Assembly (NCBI GenBank): GCA_017535325.1
Contig: JAFXUC010000074.1
Span: forward strand, 1 to 56,723
Direction: 5' to 3'
Length of the DNA: 56,723 nt
Origin: Bacteroidales bacterium
GTDB lineage: Bacteria > Bacteroidota > Bacteroidia > Bacteroidales > UBA3824
The notes under the pieces are model-generated. The model did no database searches. It was not told the origin of the DNA and was given only the letters and a program-made list of their open reading frames with translations. Positions 1 through 8,516 of this stretch are shown here, in pieces (positions within the stretch are counted from its first letter, which is position 1; each line of letters opens with the position of its first letter). The translations under genes were made by a program, and so were the position numbers.

Positions 1-12
1 GAGGAAAAAGAA

Positions 13-1432
13 ATGAAAAGAACTTTTTTAAGAATTCTGCCCTTGGCAGTGGCAGTTTTGCTTGCAACCTCTTGCAGCAAAGACGAAAACAATGACAATG
101 CAGTTGTCAACAACGGACAAGAAAACGTTCAGACCAAAACCATGCCGATTTCAATTACGGTAAATCAAAAAGGTCTTTCAAAACTCACTTGCGCAAACGG
201 TACGGGAGTAGATCTTCAACCGCTTTTTGAAACCCGGTGATGAACTTGGAATTTATATTAAAGATGGAGGTTTGTTGAAGACGTTAACGGTTGCAGAAGA
301 AAATATCACTAACGGCGGCAAAACAGCGGTCTTTGAAGGAGAACTTGATGCTGCCGGACTCGTTGACGGAGAAACTGAATTAACCGCAAAAATCGGCACT
401 CAGATTGATGCAGCGATAACCGCCACATCTCGTGAAAATGCAGTTAGACAAGGCTGTTATCAGACGGCAGATTTCGTATATTCTAAAAATGGCAATTCAG
501 TCCTTTTGGAAGAACAAAACGCTTATATTGAAGTAGTTTGTACGAACAAAGGTGGTGCAACTATTACTTTTACGATAGACAGCAAAAACGTTCCTTTGGA
601 GTTGAACGGCGATGGTCAAGGTTGGATAGTTGTTCCCGCCGGAGTAACGCTTACATGTGAAGCCCTTGGTATAGCGGAAGCAAAAACGACAGAAAAGGCT
701 AATATTTACGGAATTACCCGTACATTTACTAACATTTCGTTGGACAAAACAACTGCATCTGTTGCAATAGGCAAAACGGAAACTTTGACAGCAACAACCG
801 TTCCTAACGGTCAAGAAGTAACTTGGTCATCAAGTGATCCTAACGTTGCCACGGTAACAAATGGTGTTGTAACACCCATAAAAGAAGGAACAACCGCAAT
901 TACCGCTACATTCGGTGAGTTGTCTGCAACTTGTACGGTTACGGTTATTCCCGAAGGTTATGTTGACCTTGGTGTTACAGTTGACGACAAGCCTGTTTTT
1001 TGGGCGCAAACTAACTTATATGATGAAATAAAATGGTCTAACCTTACCCCTGACGAAATAAACAATATGCCTACAAAAGCCGATTTTGAGGCACTTGCAA
1101 ATGCTTGTCATTGGGTTTGGCAAACGAAAGACGGTGTTAGCGGTATGTATGCTTTCAAACTGCAAGGCTCAGATCAATCTAATTATGATGAGCCTGCCAC
1201 AGAATTTGACGACATTTATAAAGCGGACGGTAGTGTCCCGTACATTTTCCTTCCTGCGGCTTTCGGCGACGGCGGCGACGACGGCTACGGCGTCTACTGG
1301 TCGAGTACTCCCTATCCCTACAACGAGAACAGTGCGTATTGTTTGTACTTTTATTTGGACTACGTGGATACCTATGACAAAAACGGCGTTGGAAACGATT
1401 ACTCGGTTCGCTTGGTTTGGCACAGTAATTAA
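13..1432 (+). pseudogene. Fimbrillin-like / Big_2 / FISUMP-like lipoprotein, frameshifted
   Basis: One surface lipoprotein gene is split over two frames. The first part starts at the ATG at 13 and gives a signal peptide with lipobox (LLATSCSKDE); it stops at TGA 238-240. The second frame opens near 227 and runs to 1432. The join is around 227-236: removing one A from the GAAACCC run restores LFEPGDELGIYI, and GDxxGIYI is typical of fimbrillin-like proteins. The second part has a bacterial Ig-like Big_2 domain (from ISLDKTTASV to TCTVTV, about 720-945) and a C-terminal domain resembling the FISUMP paralogous domain (YVDLGV, FLPAAFGDGG, VYWSSTPY, YSVRLVWH). Role is inferred: exported, lipid-anchored surface or adhesin-like protein. 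The ORF runs cleanly on both sides of the single slip, so a sequencing error or a recent mutation are both possible. Confidence 0.75.
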
Positions 1433-1464
1433 CCATGTTTCCCAAACCGAAACAAAATTTTTAG

Positions 1465-1506
1465 AACAGGACACTTCAAATTATTTTGAGGTGTCCTGTT
1501 TTTGTT
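1465..1506 (+). terminator. Rho-independent terminator after the lipoprotein
   Basis: A long near-perfect stem (AACAGGACACTTCAAA pairing with TTTTGAGGTGTCCTGTT) is followed by a T-rich tail. It sits 33 bases after the lipoprotein stop, and the T tail merges with the next promoter. Confidence 0.9.
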
Positions 1507-1531
1507 TTTGTAAAAATTTTTTCTAATTTTG
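1501..1531 (+). promoter_or_regulatory. Bacteroidota-type promoter for the Rpn nuclease
   Basis: TTTG at 1501-1504, then 19 bases, then TAATTTTG at 1524-1531, matching the Bacteroidota -33/-7 consensus. The gene starts at 1553, so the leader is short. Confidence 0.7.
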
Positions 1532-1552
1532 CGGGCAAACATTTAATGCATT

Positions 1553-2575
1553 ATGTCAAAATATTTCAATCCATATACTGACTTTGGTTTCAAAAAACTT
1601 TTCGGTACGGAACTAAACAAAGACCTGCTGATAAGTTTTTTGAATGCTTTGTTTGAGAAGAACCCTGAGATTCCACACGATGAAATCACGGATATAACCT
1701 ATCTGAATTCCGAGCAACTCGGACGCACCGCCGCCGACAGAAAAGCAATTTTTGACGTTTATTGTACGACCAAAAGCGGCAACCGTTTCATCGTTGAGAT
1801 GCAGAATGTTTTTCAACAGTTTTTTAAAGACAGAAGCGTTTATTATTCGTCGTTTCCGATTCGCGACATGGCGAAAAAAGACAAAGATAGTGAGCGTTGG
1901 AATTATGAACTTCAAGCGGTGTATACTGTCGGTATTTTGAATTTTGTCTTCAAAGACAACGAAAAAAAGGACGAAAAAGGCGAGGTTTTGAACGAGTTTT
2001 CCGACGATGATTTGTTGCATATCGTAATGCTGACCGACCGTATTACGGGAAAAGTCTTTTATAACAAGTTGGTTTATTTTTACCTTGAAATGCCAAAGTT
2101 CAAAAAGACGCGAGAAGAACTTGTTACGATGTACGACAAATGGCTTTTCGTTTTGAAAAACCTTTCCAAACTTATGGAAAGACCGAAAGAGTTGCAGGAG
2201 GCTGTTTTCAGACGTGTTTTTGAAATTGCTGAAATTTCTATGATGTCAGCAGTTGAGCATCTTGAATATGAAGAAAGTCTTAACGCATTGTGGGATATAA
2301 CCAACGCAATGGAAGATTCGGAAAAGAAAGGCTTTTTCAAAGGGAAAGAAGAAGGCGAAAAAATCGGTCTTGAAAAAGGTCGTGAACAAGGCGAAAAAAT
2401 CGGTCTTGAAAAAGGTCGTGAACAAGGCGAAAAAATCGGCATTGAAAAGGGTCGTTTGGAAGGCGAAAAAAAAGCCAGTTTGGAAAATGCCCGCAAAATG
2501 AAACTCAAAGGTTTTTCTGTTGAGGACATAATTGATGTTACCGGATTATCCCCTGACGAAATCAAAAATTTATAA
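1553..2575 (+). CDS. Rpn family PD-(D/E)XK nuclease / putative transposase
   Basis: 340 aa. The N-terminus (YFNPYTDFGFKKLFG) and the core with D68 (AIFDVYC) and E82-x-Q84 (FIVEMQN) match the Rpn / PD-(D/E)XK nuclease-transposase family (PDDEXK_2). E. coli Rpn proteins cleave DNA and raise RecA-independent recombination; whether this copy is active is inferred from the intact motif. The C-terminal third is a charged segment built from three 12-residue units (GEKIGLEKGREQ), followed by a helix-turn-helix-like end (GFSVEDIIDVTGLSPDEIKNL has this form). The gene has its own promoter and terminator and stands alone, consistent with a mobile or selfish gene. Such genes are multi-copy in many Bacteroidales. 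Confidence 0.88.
   Translation: MSKYFNPYTDFGFKKLFGTELNKDLLISFLNALFEKNPEIPHDEITDITYLNSEQLGRTAADRKAIFDVYCTTKSGNRFIVEMQNVFQQFFKDRSVYYSSFPIRDMAKKDKDSERWNYELQAVYTVGILNFVFKDNEKKDEKGEVLNEFSDDDLLHIVMLTDRITGKVFYNKLVYFYLEMPKFKKTREELVTMYDKWLFVLKNLSKLMERPKELQEAVFRRVFEIAEISMMSAVEHLEYEESLNALWDITNAMEDSEKKGFFKGKEEGEKIGLEKGREQGEKIGLEKGREQGEKIGIEKGRLEGEKKASLENARKMKLKGFSVEDIIDVTGLSPDEIKNL
2354..2461 (+). repeat. Three tandem 36-bp coding repeats in the nuclease gene
   Basis: Units at 2354-2389, 2390-2425 and 2426-2461. The first two are identical; the third differs at a few positions. Each encodes the 12 residues GEKIGLEKGREQ or a variant. The array sits in frame, so gain or loss of a unit would change length without breaking the protein. 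Confidence 0.9.
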
Positions 2576-2602
2576 ATTGCAGCCGTAATGGTAATCAAAC
2601 AT

Positions 2603-2646
2603 AAAAGCACACGGGCGAAATTTTTTTCGTTCGTGTGCTTTTTTTA
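2603..2646 (+). terminator. Rho-independent terminator after the Rpn nuclease
   Basis: AAAAGCACACGGGCGAAA pairs with TTTCGTTCGTGTGCTTTT and is followed by a run of T. It insulates the accessory region from the dcw cluster downstream. Confidence 0.92.
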
Positions 2647-2739
2647 ATATTTCTTACATATTAAAATTGTGTTAAAAACTTTAAAAAAATATTTTTTGTA
2701 TCTTTTTAAAAATTAACATGTTAAAGAATAAAGAATAAA

Positions 2740-2767
2740 AAAGTGGTAAAAAGTGGTAAAAAGTGGT
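2740..2767 (+). promoter_or_regulatory. Triple MraZ box (putative autoregulatory operator)
   Basis: AAAGTGGT occurs at 2740-2747, 2750-2757 and 2760-2767, an exact 10-base period, so the three boxes lie on one face of the helix. MraZ of other bacteria binds short direct repeats of GTGG/TGGG type at 10-base period in the mraZ promoter; the AAAGTG form is known from Mollicutes. The third box overlaps the expected -33 region of the promoter, which suggests repression by occlusion. Binding here is inferred. Confidence 0.8.
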
Positions 2768-2796
2768 TGTAATATCAAAAAAAAACTCTAATTTTG
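2764..2796 (+). promoter_or_regulatory. mraZ (dcw cluster) promoter
   Basis: TAATTTTG at 2789-2796 matches the Bacteroidota -7 element. The -33 element is weak (GTTG at 2765-2768) and overlaps the third MraZ box. The mraZ ATG is at 2819. Confidence 0.7.
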
Positions 2797-2818
2797 AATG
2801 ATTTTTTAATGAACTATC

Positions 2819-3268
2819 ATGTGCATTTTTACAGGAGATTTTCAAATAAAAATTGACCAAAAAGGGCGTTTTGTTTTCCCTTCTGCTTTTTTGGAGCAGT
2901 TGGAAGACAATACGTTACGCACTTTTGTGGTAAAAAGGGATCTCTACGAAAAATGCCTTACCGTTTACACTCAGAGCGGTTGGAGGGAAAGGGTTGAGGC
3001 AATAAAAGCCCGCCTGAACCCTTTCAACAGACAGCACAATAGTTTTTTGAGGGAGTTTTTCAAAGACACCGCCGAGGTGGAATTGGACTCCAACAACCGG
3101 CTTTTGGTTCCGAAAAGGCTGGCGGAGGAATTATCACTTGAAAAAGACATCTGCGTTATCGGCTTAGGCGACAAAATCGAAGTTTGGAGCGCAGACGTTT
3201 TTGAAGCCTCGCGCCCCTCAAAAGATGATTTTGCTGCCATGGCTCAGGAATTTTTGGGAAATATTTAA
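2819..3268 (+). CDS. mraZ: Transcriptional regulator MraZ
   Basis: 149 aa, the usual family size. It has two AbrB-like MraZ half-domains: residues about 5-50 (FQIKIDQKGRFVFPSAF) and about 80-125 (VELDSNNRLLVPKRLAEEL). MraZ is a ring-forming DNA-binding protein that controls the division/cell-wall cluster starting with its own gene. The ATG at 2819 lies 23 bases after the -7 element. Three matching boxes lie just upstream. It is the first gene of the dcw cluster, and rsmH follows after 21 bases. Confidence 0.95.
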   Translation: MCIFTGDFQIKIDQKGRFVFPSAFLEQLEDNTLRTFVVKRDLYEKCLTVYTQSGWRERVEAIKARLNPFNRQHNSFLREFFKDTAEVELDSNNRLLVPKRLAEELSLEKDICVIGLGDKIEVWSADVFEASRPSKDDFAAMAQEFLGNI

Positions 3269-3289
3269 AAACAAAAAGGAGGCGTGAAA

Positions 3290-4207
3290 ATGTCAGAAAA
3301 AAACTTTTATCATAATCCCGTAATGCTCCGCGAGTGTATCGAAGGACTGAATATCAGTCCTTCGGGCGTATATGCCGACGTTACTTTCGGCGGCGGCGGA
3401 CATTCGAGGGAGATTTTAAGACATTTGGACTCTGACGGACGCCTTTTTGTTTTTGATCAGGACTCTGACGCTAAGGACAACGTGCCCGACGACAGCAGAA
3501 TTATGTTTTTTAAGTCGAATTTTAAGTATTTCGCGCAGTTTTTAAGGCTTGCGGGTTACGAAAAAATCGACGGTATAATTGCAGACCTCGGAGTATCGAG
3601 CCATCATTTTGACGATGCACAGCGCGGTTTTTCGTTCCGTTTTGACGTGCCGCTGGATATGAGAATGAACCGCGACGCCGCTTTTTCGGCAAAAGAGGTT
3701 CTCAACACTTACAGCGAGGAGGATTTGAAACGGGTTTTCTTGGAATACGGCGAAATAAAAAACGCTTGGAAGTTGGCTCACGCTGTTACGGAAACAAGAA
3801 AGACAAAAACTATAAGCACGGTAGGAGAATTTTTGGAGGCAATCAGGGACTGCGTGCCGAAATTTTCCGAAAACAAGTACCTCGCAACCGTGTTTCAGGC
3901 AATAAGAATAGAGGTAAACGACGAAATAGGGGTTTTGAAACGGTTTTTGCTTTCAACCCCGAAGGCTTTGAAAAAATCAGGCAGGCTCGTTATCATGTCG
4001 TATCATTCGCTTGAAGACAGAGCCGTTTAAAATTTTATAAAATCGGGAAATTTTCTCGGAAAAGAAGAAAAGGACGTTTACGGCAATGTTATCGCGCCGC
4101 TTACGCCCGTCAACAGAAAAGTTATAACGCCCTCTTTCGAAGAAGCGGAAAAAAATCCGAGGTCAAGAAGCGCAAAACTCAGAATTGCAGAACGTACGGT
4201 TTATTAA
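3290..4207 (+). pseudogene. rsmH: 16S rRNA m4C1402 methyltransferase RsmH (MraW), interrupted by in-frame TAA
   Basis: RsmH methylates N4 of C1402 in 16S rRNA using SAM. The start is the ATG at 3290, since AGGAGG at 3277-3282 is 7 bases upstream; the GTG at 3284 is too close. SAM motif ADVTFGGGGHS and the conserved IADLGVSS and MSYHSLEDRAV blocks are present. The frame is cut by TAA at 4028-4030, but the same frame continues to TAA 4205-4207 with an intact family C-terminus ([34 protein letters not shown]). Homologues usually have Lys at this point, so one AAA to TAA change explains the stop. The truncated product would be 246 aa, lacking about 58 residues that help form the active domain. 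Possible causes are a real nonsense mutation or a base error. Confidence 0.88.
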
Positions 4208-4238
4208 ACAGTCAGGAAAAAAGAACTCAAAAAAAAAG

Positions 4239-4886
4239 ATGATTCAGACAGAAGAAGAATTTGAAAAAAGGGAAAACGAAGAAAATGAAAATGAAGAAGA
4301 AAGCCAGACCTTGAACGAGGCATATGACAGGGTTTCCGCATTGGGAGTACCGCCTTCGTTGCCGGACGGGTATTTTTCCTCAGGGACTCCCTACGGCAGA
4401 AATTCCGAAATAGGAGACGAGGTCGGCGATATAAAATTATCCGGCGAGGTATTCAGCGCGGAGGGGTTTTCTTTTTCCGAACCGTCTTCCTCTGACAGTG
4501 AGCAGGAAGAGAAAACCTCTGAGTCTGCTCCTTCGCTGACGTTTAAATCGGTTTTGGACGGAACAATTTTCGCCAAAAACATGGTGCCGATCGTGAAGTA
4601 TCTCGGTTTTCTCGGTATTCTTTTCGTATTGTATATCGCTAACAGAAACATAGCCGAATCGGTGATAAGGCGCAACATCGTCTTAAAACGCGAGGTAAGG
4701 GAATACCGCGCCGAGGCAATCATCAAAGCCGCCGAACTTATGAACATAAGCAAAGAAACGGAAGTCGCTTCGAGAATAGAAAAAAAACAGTTAGGCATTG
4801 TTGTCCAGCAGACTCCGCCGCCGATTTTTTACATCGACAAGTTTCAGCGGGCTGACTCTTTGAAGGCCAAGTCAGAAAAACAATAA
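4239..4886 (+). CDS. ftsL: FtsL-like divisome membrane protein
   Basis: 215 aa from the ATG at 4239; an in-frame TTG at 4185 overlaps the rsmH end and is less likely. One transmembrane helix lies at residues 115-134 (VPIVKYLGFLGILFVLYIA), followed by a coiled-coil-like periplasmic segment to about 190, the layout of Bacteroidota FtsL. FtsL works with FtsQ and FtsB to recruit and activate FtsWI. The position between rsmH and ftsI supports the call. The cytoplasmic part before the helix is about 114 residues, strongly acidic and Ser/Glu-rich, much longer than in typical FtsL. Sequence conservation in the family is low, so the name rests on topology and synteny. Confidence 0.8.
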   Translation: MIQTEEEFEKRENEENENEEESQTLNEAYDRVSALGVPPSLPDGYFSSGTPYGRNSEIGDEVGDIKLSGEVFSAEGFSFSEPSSSDSEQEEKTSESAPSLTFKSVLDGTIFAKNMVPIVKYLGFLGILFVLYIANRNIAESVIRRNIVLKREVREYRAEAIIKAAELMNISKETEVASRIEKKQLGIVVQQTPPPIFYIDKFQRADSLKAKSEKQ

Positions 4887-4913
4887 CTCTAAAAAACAGC
4901 AGAAACAAAAAAA

Positions 4914-7043
4914 ATGAAAGACATCAAGAGAAATATTACGGTAAAACTGTTTGGAATATACGGAGTTGTTGCATTTGCTTTGGTTTCCGTCTTTATAAAA
5001 ATTATGATTATTCAGACGCAGGACCCGAAAGAGTGGAAAAAGCACATGATTTCGATACGCGCCGACAAGGTAGAGCCTTTCAGGGGAGATATTTGCGATT
5101 CGCACGGACGTATACTTGCCACTTCGATTCCCTCTTACGCGCTTTATTGGGATTTTACGGTCAAAGACCTCCGCGAAAAGGTTTATCCGAAATACATAGA
5201 CTCGCTTACGGTTTGCATGAGCAGGCTTTTCAAAGACAGGACTCCGAAAGAATACAGGGAATTTTTTGACTCCGCCATGCGCAACGAAAGACGCAACAAG
5301 TTTTATCTGATAAAAAATTACGTTTCTTTCGACCAGATGAACGAACTGAAAAAGTTTCCGATTTTTAATCTCGGACGTTACAAAAGCGGACTTATCCCCA
5401 AGTACCGCTTTGCCCGTCGTCTGCCTCATAACACTCTGGCAGGAAGAACGATAGGACACCTCAACGAAGACGGTCCTATTTATGGTTTGGAATACAGTTA
5501 CGACAAGGAACTGCACGGGGTTGAGGGACAGAAACTTATGGTGAAACTGCCTTCAAGCGACTATTATCCGGTAAATTCCGACGACGAAATCGAGCCTATG
5601 GACGGCGCGGATATTATTTCGACGATTGACGTAAGCATTCAGGACATTGCCGAGCAGAGCCTTTTGAAATATTTGAAAAAATACAAGGCTAAACACGGCT
5701 GCGTTGTCGTCATGGAGGTTAAGACCGGCAGAATACGCGCAATCGCAAACCTTGACATGTCTCCCGACAGCGTTAGTTACAGTGAGACGATGAACAATGC
5801 CGTCGCTGTTGCCATGGAGCCGGGTTCTACTTTCAAACTGCCCGCCCTGATTGCCGTTATGGAAAAGACTAACATCGGAATCAATGATTCAATAGACTTG
5901 GGAGACGGCAGTTATCAGATTTCCAACCATACGATTTCTGACGACCATCCGCTTACCGGCAGACATTCGGTGAGGGATATTTTTGAAAAATCCAGCAATG
6001 TCGGCATGGCGAGATTAGTTTACGATGCTTTCAGTCAGGACCCGAAAGAATTTGTGGACGATCTTTACGGCATGCACCTTAACCGTCAGACGGGAATCGA
6101 CATTAACGGCGAGGGTGTCCCGAAAATCAATTATCCGGGCGACCAGTTCTGGTGGGCGGGTTCGATTGCCAAAATCGCTTACGGTTACGAGGTAAAAGTT
6201 ACGCCGCTGCAAATTCTCACCTTTTATAATGCGATTGCAAACAACGGCGTTATGTTGCGTCCGCATTTGAGGGAGGCGGTAAGGTTTCACGGCGGAAAGA
6301 AAATTATTGACGAACCAGAAATTCTTCACTCTGCGGTTTGCAGCCGCGAGACCTTGGAAAAAGTGAAAGAACTTCTCAAAGGCGTTGTTGACAACGGTAC
6401 GGCAATGAATTTGAAGTCAAAATATTATTCCATTGCGGGAAAAACCGGTACGGCTCAAATTGCCAAAGGTGCTTCCGGCTACAAAGACGAAAAAGGAACG
6501 GCGACTCACTTGGCGTCGTTTGTCGGCTATTTCCCCGCCGAAAAGCCGAAATATTCGTGCATCGTGGTGATAAATTCTCCGTCAAGAGGCTCGTATTACG
6601 GCGGAACGGTGGCTGGACCTGTCTTCCGTGAAATCGCAGACAAACTCTATTCTAAGGATTACGATTTGCTTATCGGCAGGGAGTTCAACTTGGAAAAATA
6701 TAAAGACGTCAGGAGTATTCCCGATGCCAAAAGCGGCAAAAAAGAGGTTTTGGACAGACTTTTCAGCGCGTTCAACGTCAGGGCTGAAAATGTTGAAAAC
6801 TCTCAAACGCCTTTTGTCTACACCGCAAAGGGCAATGACGCGGTAAAATTAGACGGTTTTTCGGCACGCCGGGGTCTTATGCCGGATGTCAGGGGCATGG
6901 GACTCAGGGACGCGCTTTATATTTTAAGAAACCTCAACCTTGATGTTACGGTTCACGGAAGGGGCGCGGTAATAAAACAGGACGTTGCTCCCGGAGCCGC
7001 CGTAAAAGAAGGCACTAAGGTTACGATAGAATTGGATAATTAA
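4914..7043 (+). CDS. ftsI: Division transpeptidase FtsI (PBP3) with C-terminal PASTA domain
   Basis: 709 aa class B penicillin-binding protein that crosslinks septal peptidoglycan. An N-terminal transmembrane helix lies at about 11-31, then the PBP dimerisation domain, then the transpeptidase with S305-T-F-K308 (nucleophile Ser305), S360-S-N362 and K510-T-G512. A PASTA domain ends the protein (LMPDVRGMGLRDALYILRN). All three catalytic motifs are intact. It follows ftsL by 27 bases and precedes murE by 15, as in most Bacteroidota dcw clusters. PASTA on FtsI is normal in this phylum. Confidence 0.96.
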   Translation: MKDIKRNITVKLFGIYGVVAFALVSVFIKIMIIQTQDPKEWKKHMISIRADKVEPFRGDICDSHGRILATSIPSYALYWDFTVKDLREKVYPKYIDSLTVCMSRLFKDRTPKEYREFFDSAMRNERRNKFYLIKNYVSFDQMNELKKFPIFNLGRYKSGLIPKYRFARRLPHNTLAGRTIGHLNEDGPIYGLEYSYDKELHGVEGQKLMVKLPSSDYYPVNSDDEIEPMDGADIISTIDVSIQDIAEQSLLKYLKKYKAKHGCVVVMEVKTGRIRAIANLDMSPDSVSYSETMNNAVAVAMEPGSTFKLPALIAVMEKTNIGINDSIDLGDGSYQISNHTISDDHPLTGRHSVRDIFEKSSNVGMARLVYDAFSQDPKEFVDDLYGMHLNRQTGIDINGEGVPKINYPGDQFWWAGSIAKIAYGYEVKVTPLQILTFYNAIANNGVMLRPHLREAVRFHGGKKIIDEPEILHSAVCSRETLEKVKELLKGVVDNGTAMNLKSKYYSIAGKTGTAQIAKGASGYKDEKGTATHLASFVGYFPAEKPKYSCIVVINSPSRGSYYGGTVAGPVFREIADKLYSKDYDLLIGREFNLEKYKDVRSIPDAKSGKKEVLDRLFSAFNVRAENVENSQTPFVYTAKGNDAVKLDGFSARRGLMPDVRGMGLRDALYILRNLNLDVTVHGRGAVIKQDVAPGAAVKEGTKVTIELDN

Positions 7044-7058
7044 TAAAAACAACTGATT

Positions 7059-8513
7059 ATGAAACTTTCTGAAATTTTAGAACGGACAAAAATTCTCGAA
7101 TCTCACGGGAACACGGATGTTGAAATCGAAAACATCACCGCAGATTCGCGCAACATAAAAACAAACACGCTTTTTGTCGCTGTCAAAGGCACAAAAACCG
7201 ACGGACACACCTTTATAAACGACGTTGTTGAAAAAGGCGCGGCGGCTGTAATGTGTGAAATTCTGCCGGAAACACTCTCTGACAAAGTCTGCTATGTCAA
7301 GGTGAAAGACTCTCACGAGGAACTCGGCAAAGCGGCTTCGGCGTTTTACGGTTATCCGTCAGAAAACCTGATACTTGCGGGCGTTACGGGAACAAACGGC
7401 AAAACCACTACCGCAACGCTTTTATATAAGTTGTTCAAAAAACTCGGCTACAAGGCGGGCTTGCTGTCAACGGTTGAAAACTATGTTGACGATGAGGTTT
7501 TCCCGACTTCAAACACCACGCCCGACCCGCTGACAATCAACTCGCTTATGGCGCAGATGGTTGAAAAAGGCTGTCAGTATTGTTTTATGGAAGTAAGTTC
7601 GCACTCGGTGGTTCAGAAAAGAATCTCTGGGCTTAATTTCGCGCTCGGCGTTTTCTCAAACATCACTCTCGACCATTTGGACTATCACAAAACGTTTCAG
7701 GAGTACATCAAAGCCAAGAAAATGTTTTTTGACAACCTGCCCAAAACCGCTTTTGCCCTCACAAACGGCGACGACAAAAACGGCTCTGTCATGGTTCAAA
7801 ACACAAAAGCGCAGGTTAAGACTTACGGTTTGAAAGGCTTTTACGATTTCAACGCTTCGATTCTTGAATGTGGTTTTGAAGGTATGTTGCTTAACATTTG
7901 CGGCAAAGAAATGTGGACTTTTCTGCCCGGAGAGTTTAATGCTTATAATATTTTGGCAGTTTACTCTTCGGCAGTATTATTAGGAGAACAGCCTGCGGCT
8001 GTCTTGCAGGAACTCAGCGCGTTACATTCGGTGAAAGGCCGTTTTGACATCGTCAACAAGTCGGGCATAACGGCGATAGTCGATTACGCTCACACGCCTG
8101 ACGCTTTGGAAAACGTCTTGAAAACCGTCAACGCAATCCGCAGGGAACTCTCTCAGCCGTCAACTTTGATAACGCTTTGCGGCTGCGGCGGCGACCGCGA
8201 CAAGTCGAAACGTCCGATAATGGCTCAAATCGCCTGCAAACTTTCCGACAAGGTGATTCTGACCTCCGACAATCCGAGGACAGAAAATCCCGAAAGCATT
8301 TTGGACGATATGTTTGCGGGGTTAAAAGACGGCGACTTGAAAAAAGCGGTACGCATAACCGACAGAAAATCAGCGATTCAGACGGCTTGCCTTTTGGCAA
8401 AGCCCGGCGACATAATTTTGATTGCCGGCAAGGGACACGAAAATTATCAGGACGTCAACGGCGTAAAACACCATTTTGACGACAAGGAAATTGTTTCAGG
8501 ATTTTTAGGATAG
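7059..8513 (+). CDS. murE: UDP-MurNAc-tripeptide synthetase MurE
   Basis: 484 aa Mur ligase; adds the third residue to UDP-MurNAc-L-Ala-D-Glu in the cytoplasm. The ATP P-loop is at residues 109-118 (VTGTNGKTTT). The motif DNPR (404-407) in SDNPRTENP is the meso-diaminopimelate specificity signature, so the peptidoglycan is probably of the meso-DAP type. Three Mur ligase domains are present at normal length. It is separated from mraY by 3 bases. murF is not next to it. Confidence 0.96.
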   Translation: MKLSEILERTKILESHGNTDVEIENITADSRNIKTNTLFVAVKGTKTDGHTFINDVVEKGAAAVMCEILPETLSDKVCYVKVKDSHEELGKAASAFYGYPSENLILAGVTGTNGKTTTATLLYKLFKKLGYKAGLLSTVENYVDDEVFPTSNTTPDPLTINSLMAQMVEKGCQYCFMEVSSHSVVQKRISGLNFALGVFSNITLDHLDYHKTFQEYIKAKKMFFDNLPKTAFALTNGDDKNGSVMVQNTKAQVKTYGLKGFYDFNASILECGFEGMLLNICGKEMWTFLPGEFNAYNILAVYSSAVLLGEQPAAVLQELSALHSVKGRFDIVNKSGITAIVDYAHTPDALENVLKTVNAIRRELSQPSTLITLCGCGGDRDKSKRPIMAQIACKLSDKVILTSDNPRTENPESILDDMFAGLKDGDLKKAVRITDRKSAIQTACLLAKPGDIILIAGKGHENYQDVNGVKHHFDDKEIVSGFLG

Positions 8514-8516
8514 AAA

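Noticed and set aside
227..240. Programmed frameshift in the first lipoprotein
   Set aside because: No slippery heptamer, pseudoknot or known precedent; a one-base indel is simpler.
2354..2461. 36-bp repeats as a CRISPR array
   Set aside because: Units are directly adjacent with no spacers and encode a continuous protein segment.
4028..4030. Stop codon reassignment or selenocysteine-like recoding in rsmH
   Set aside because: The codon is TAA, which ends most genes here, and homologues have Lys; simple mutation or base error is enough.
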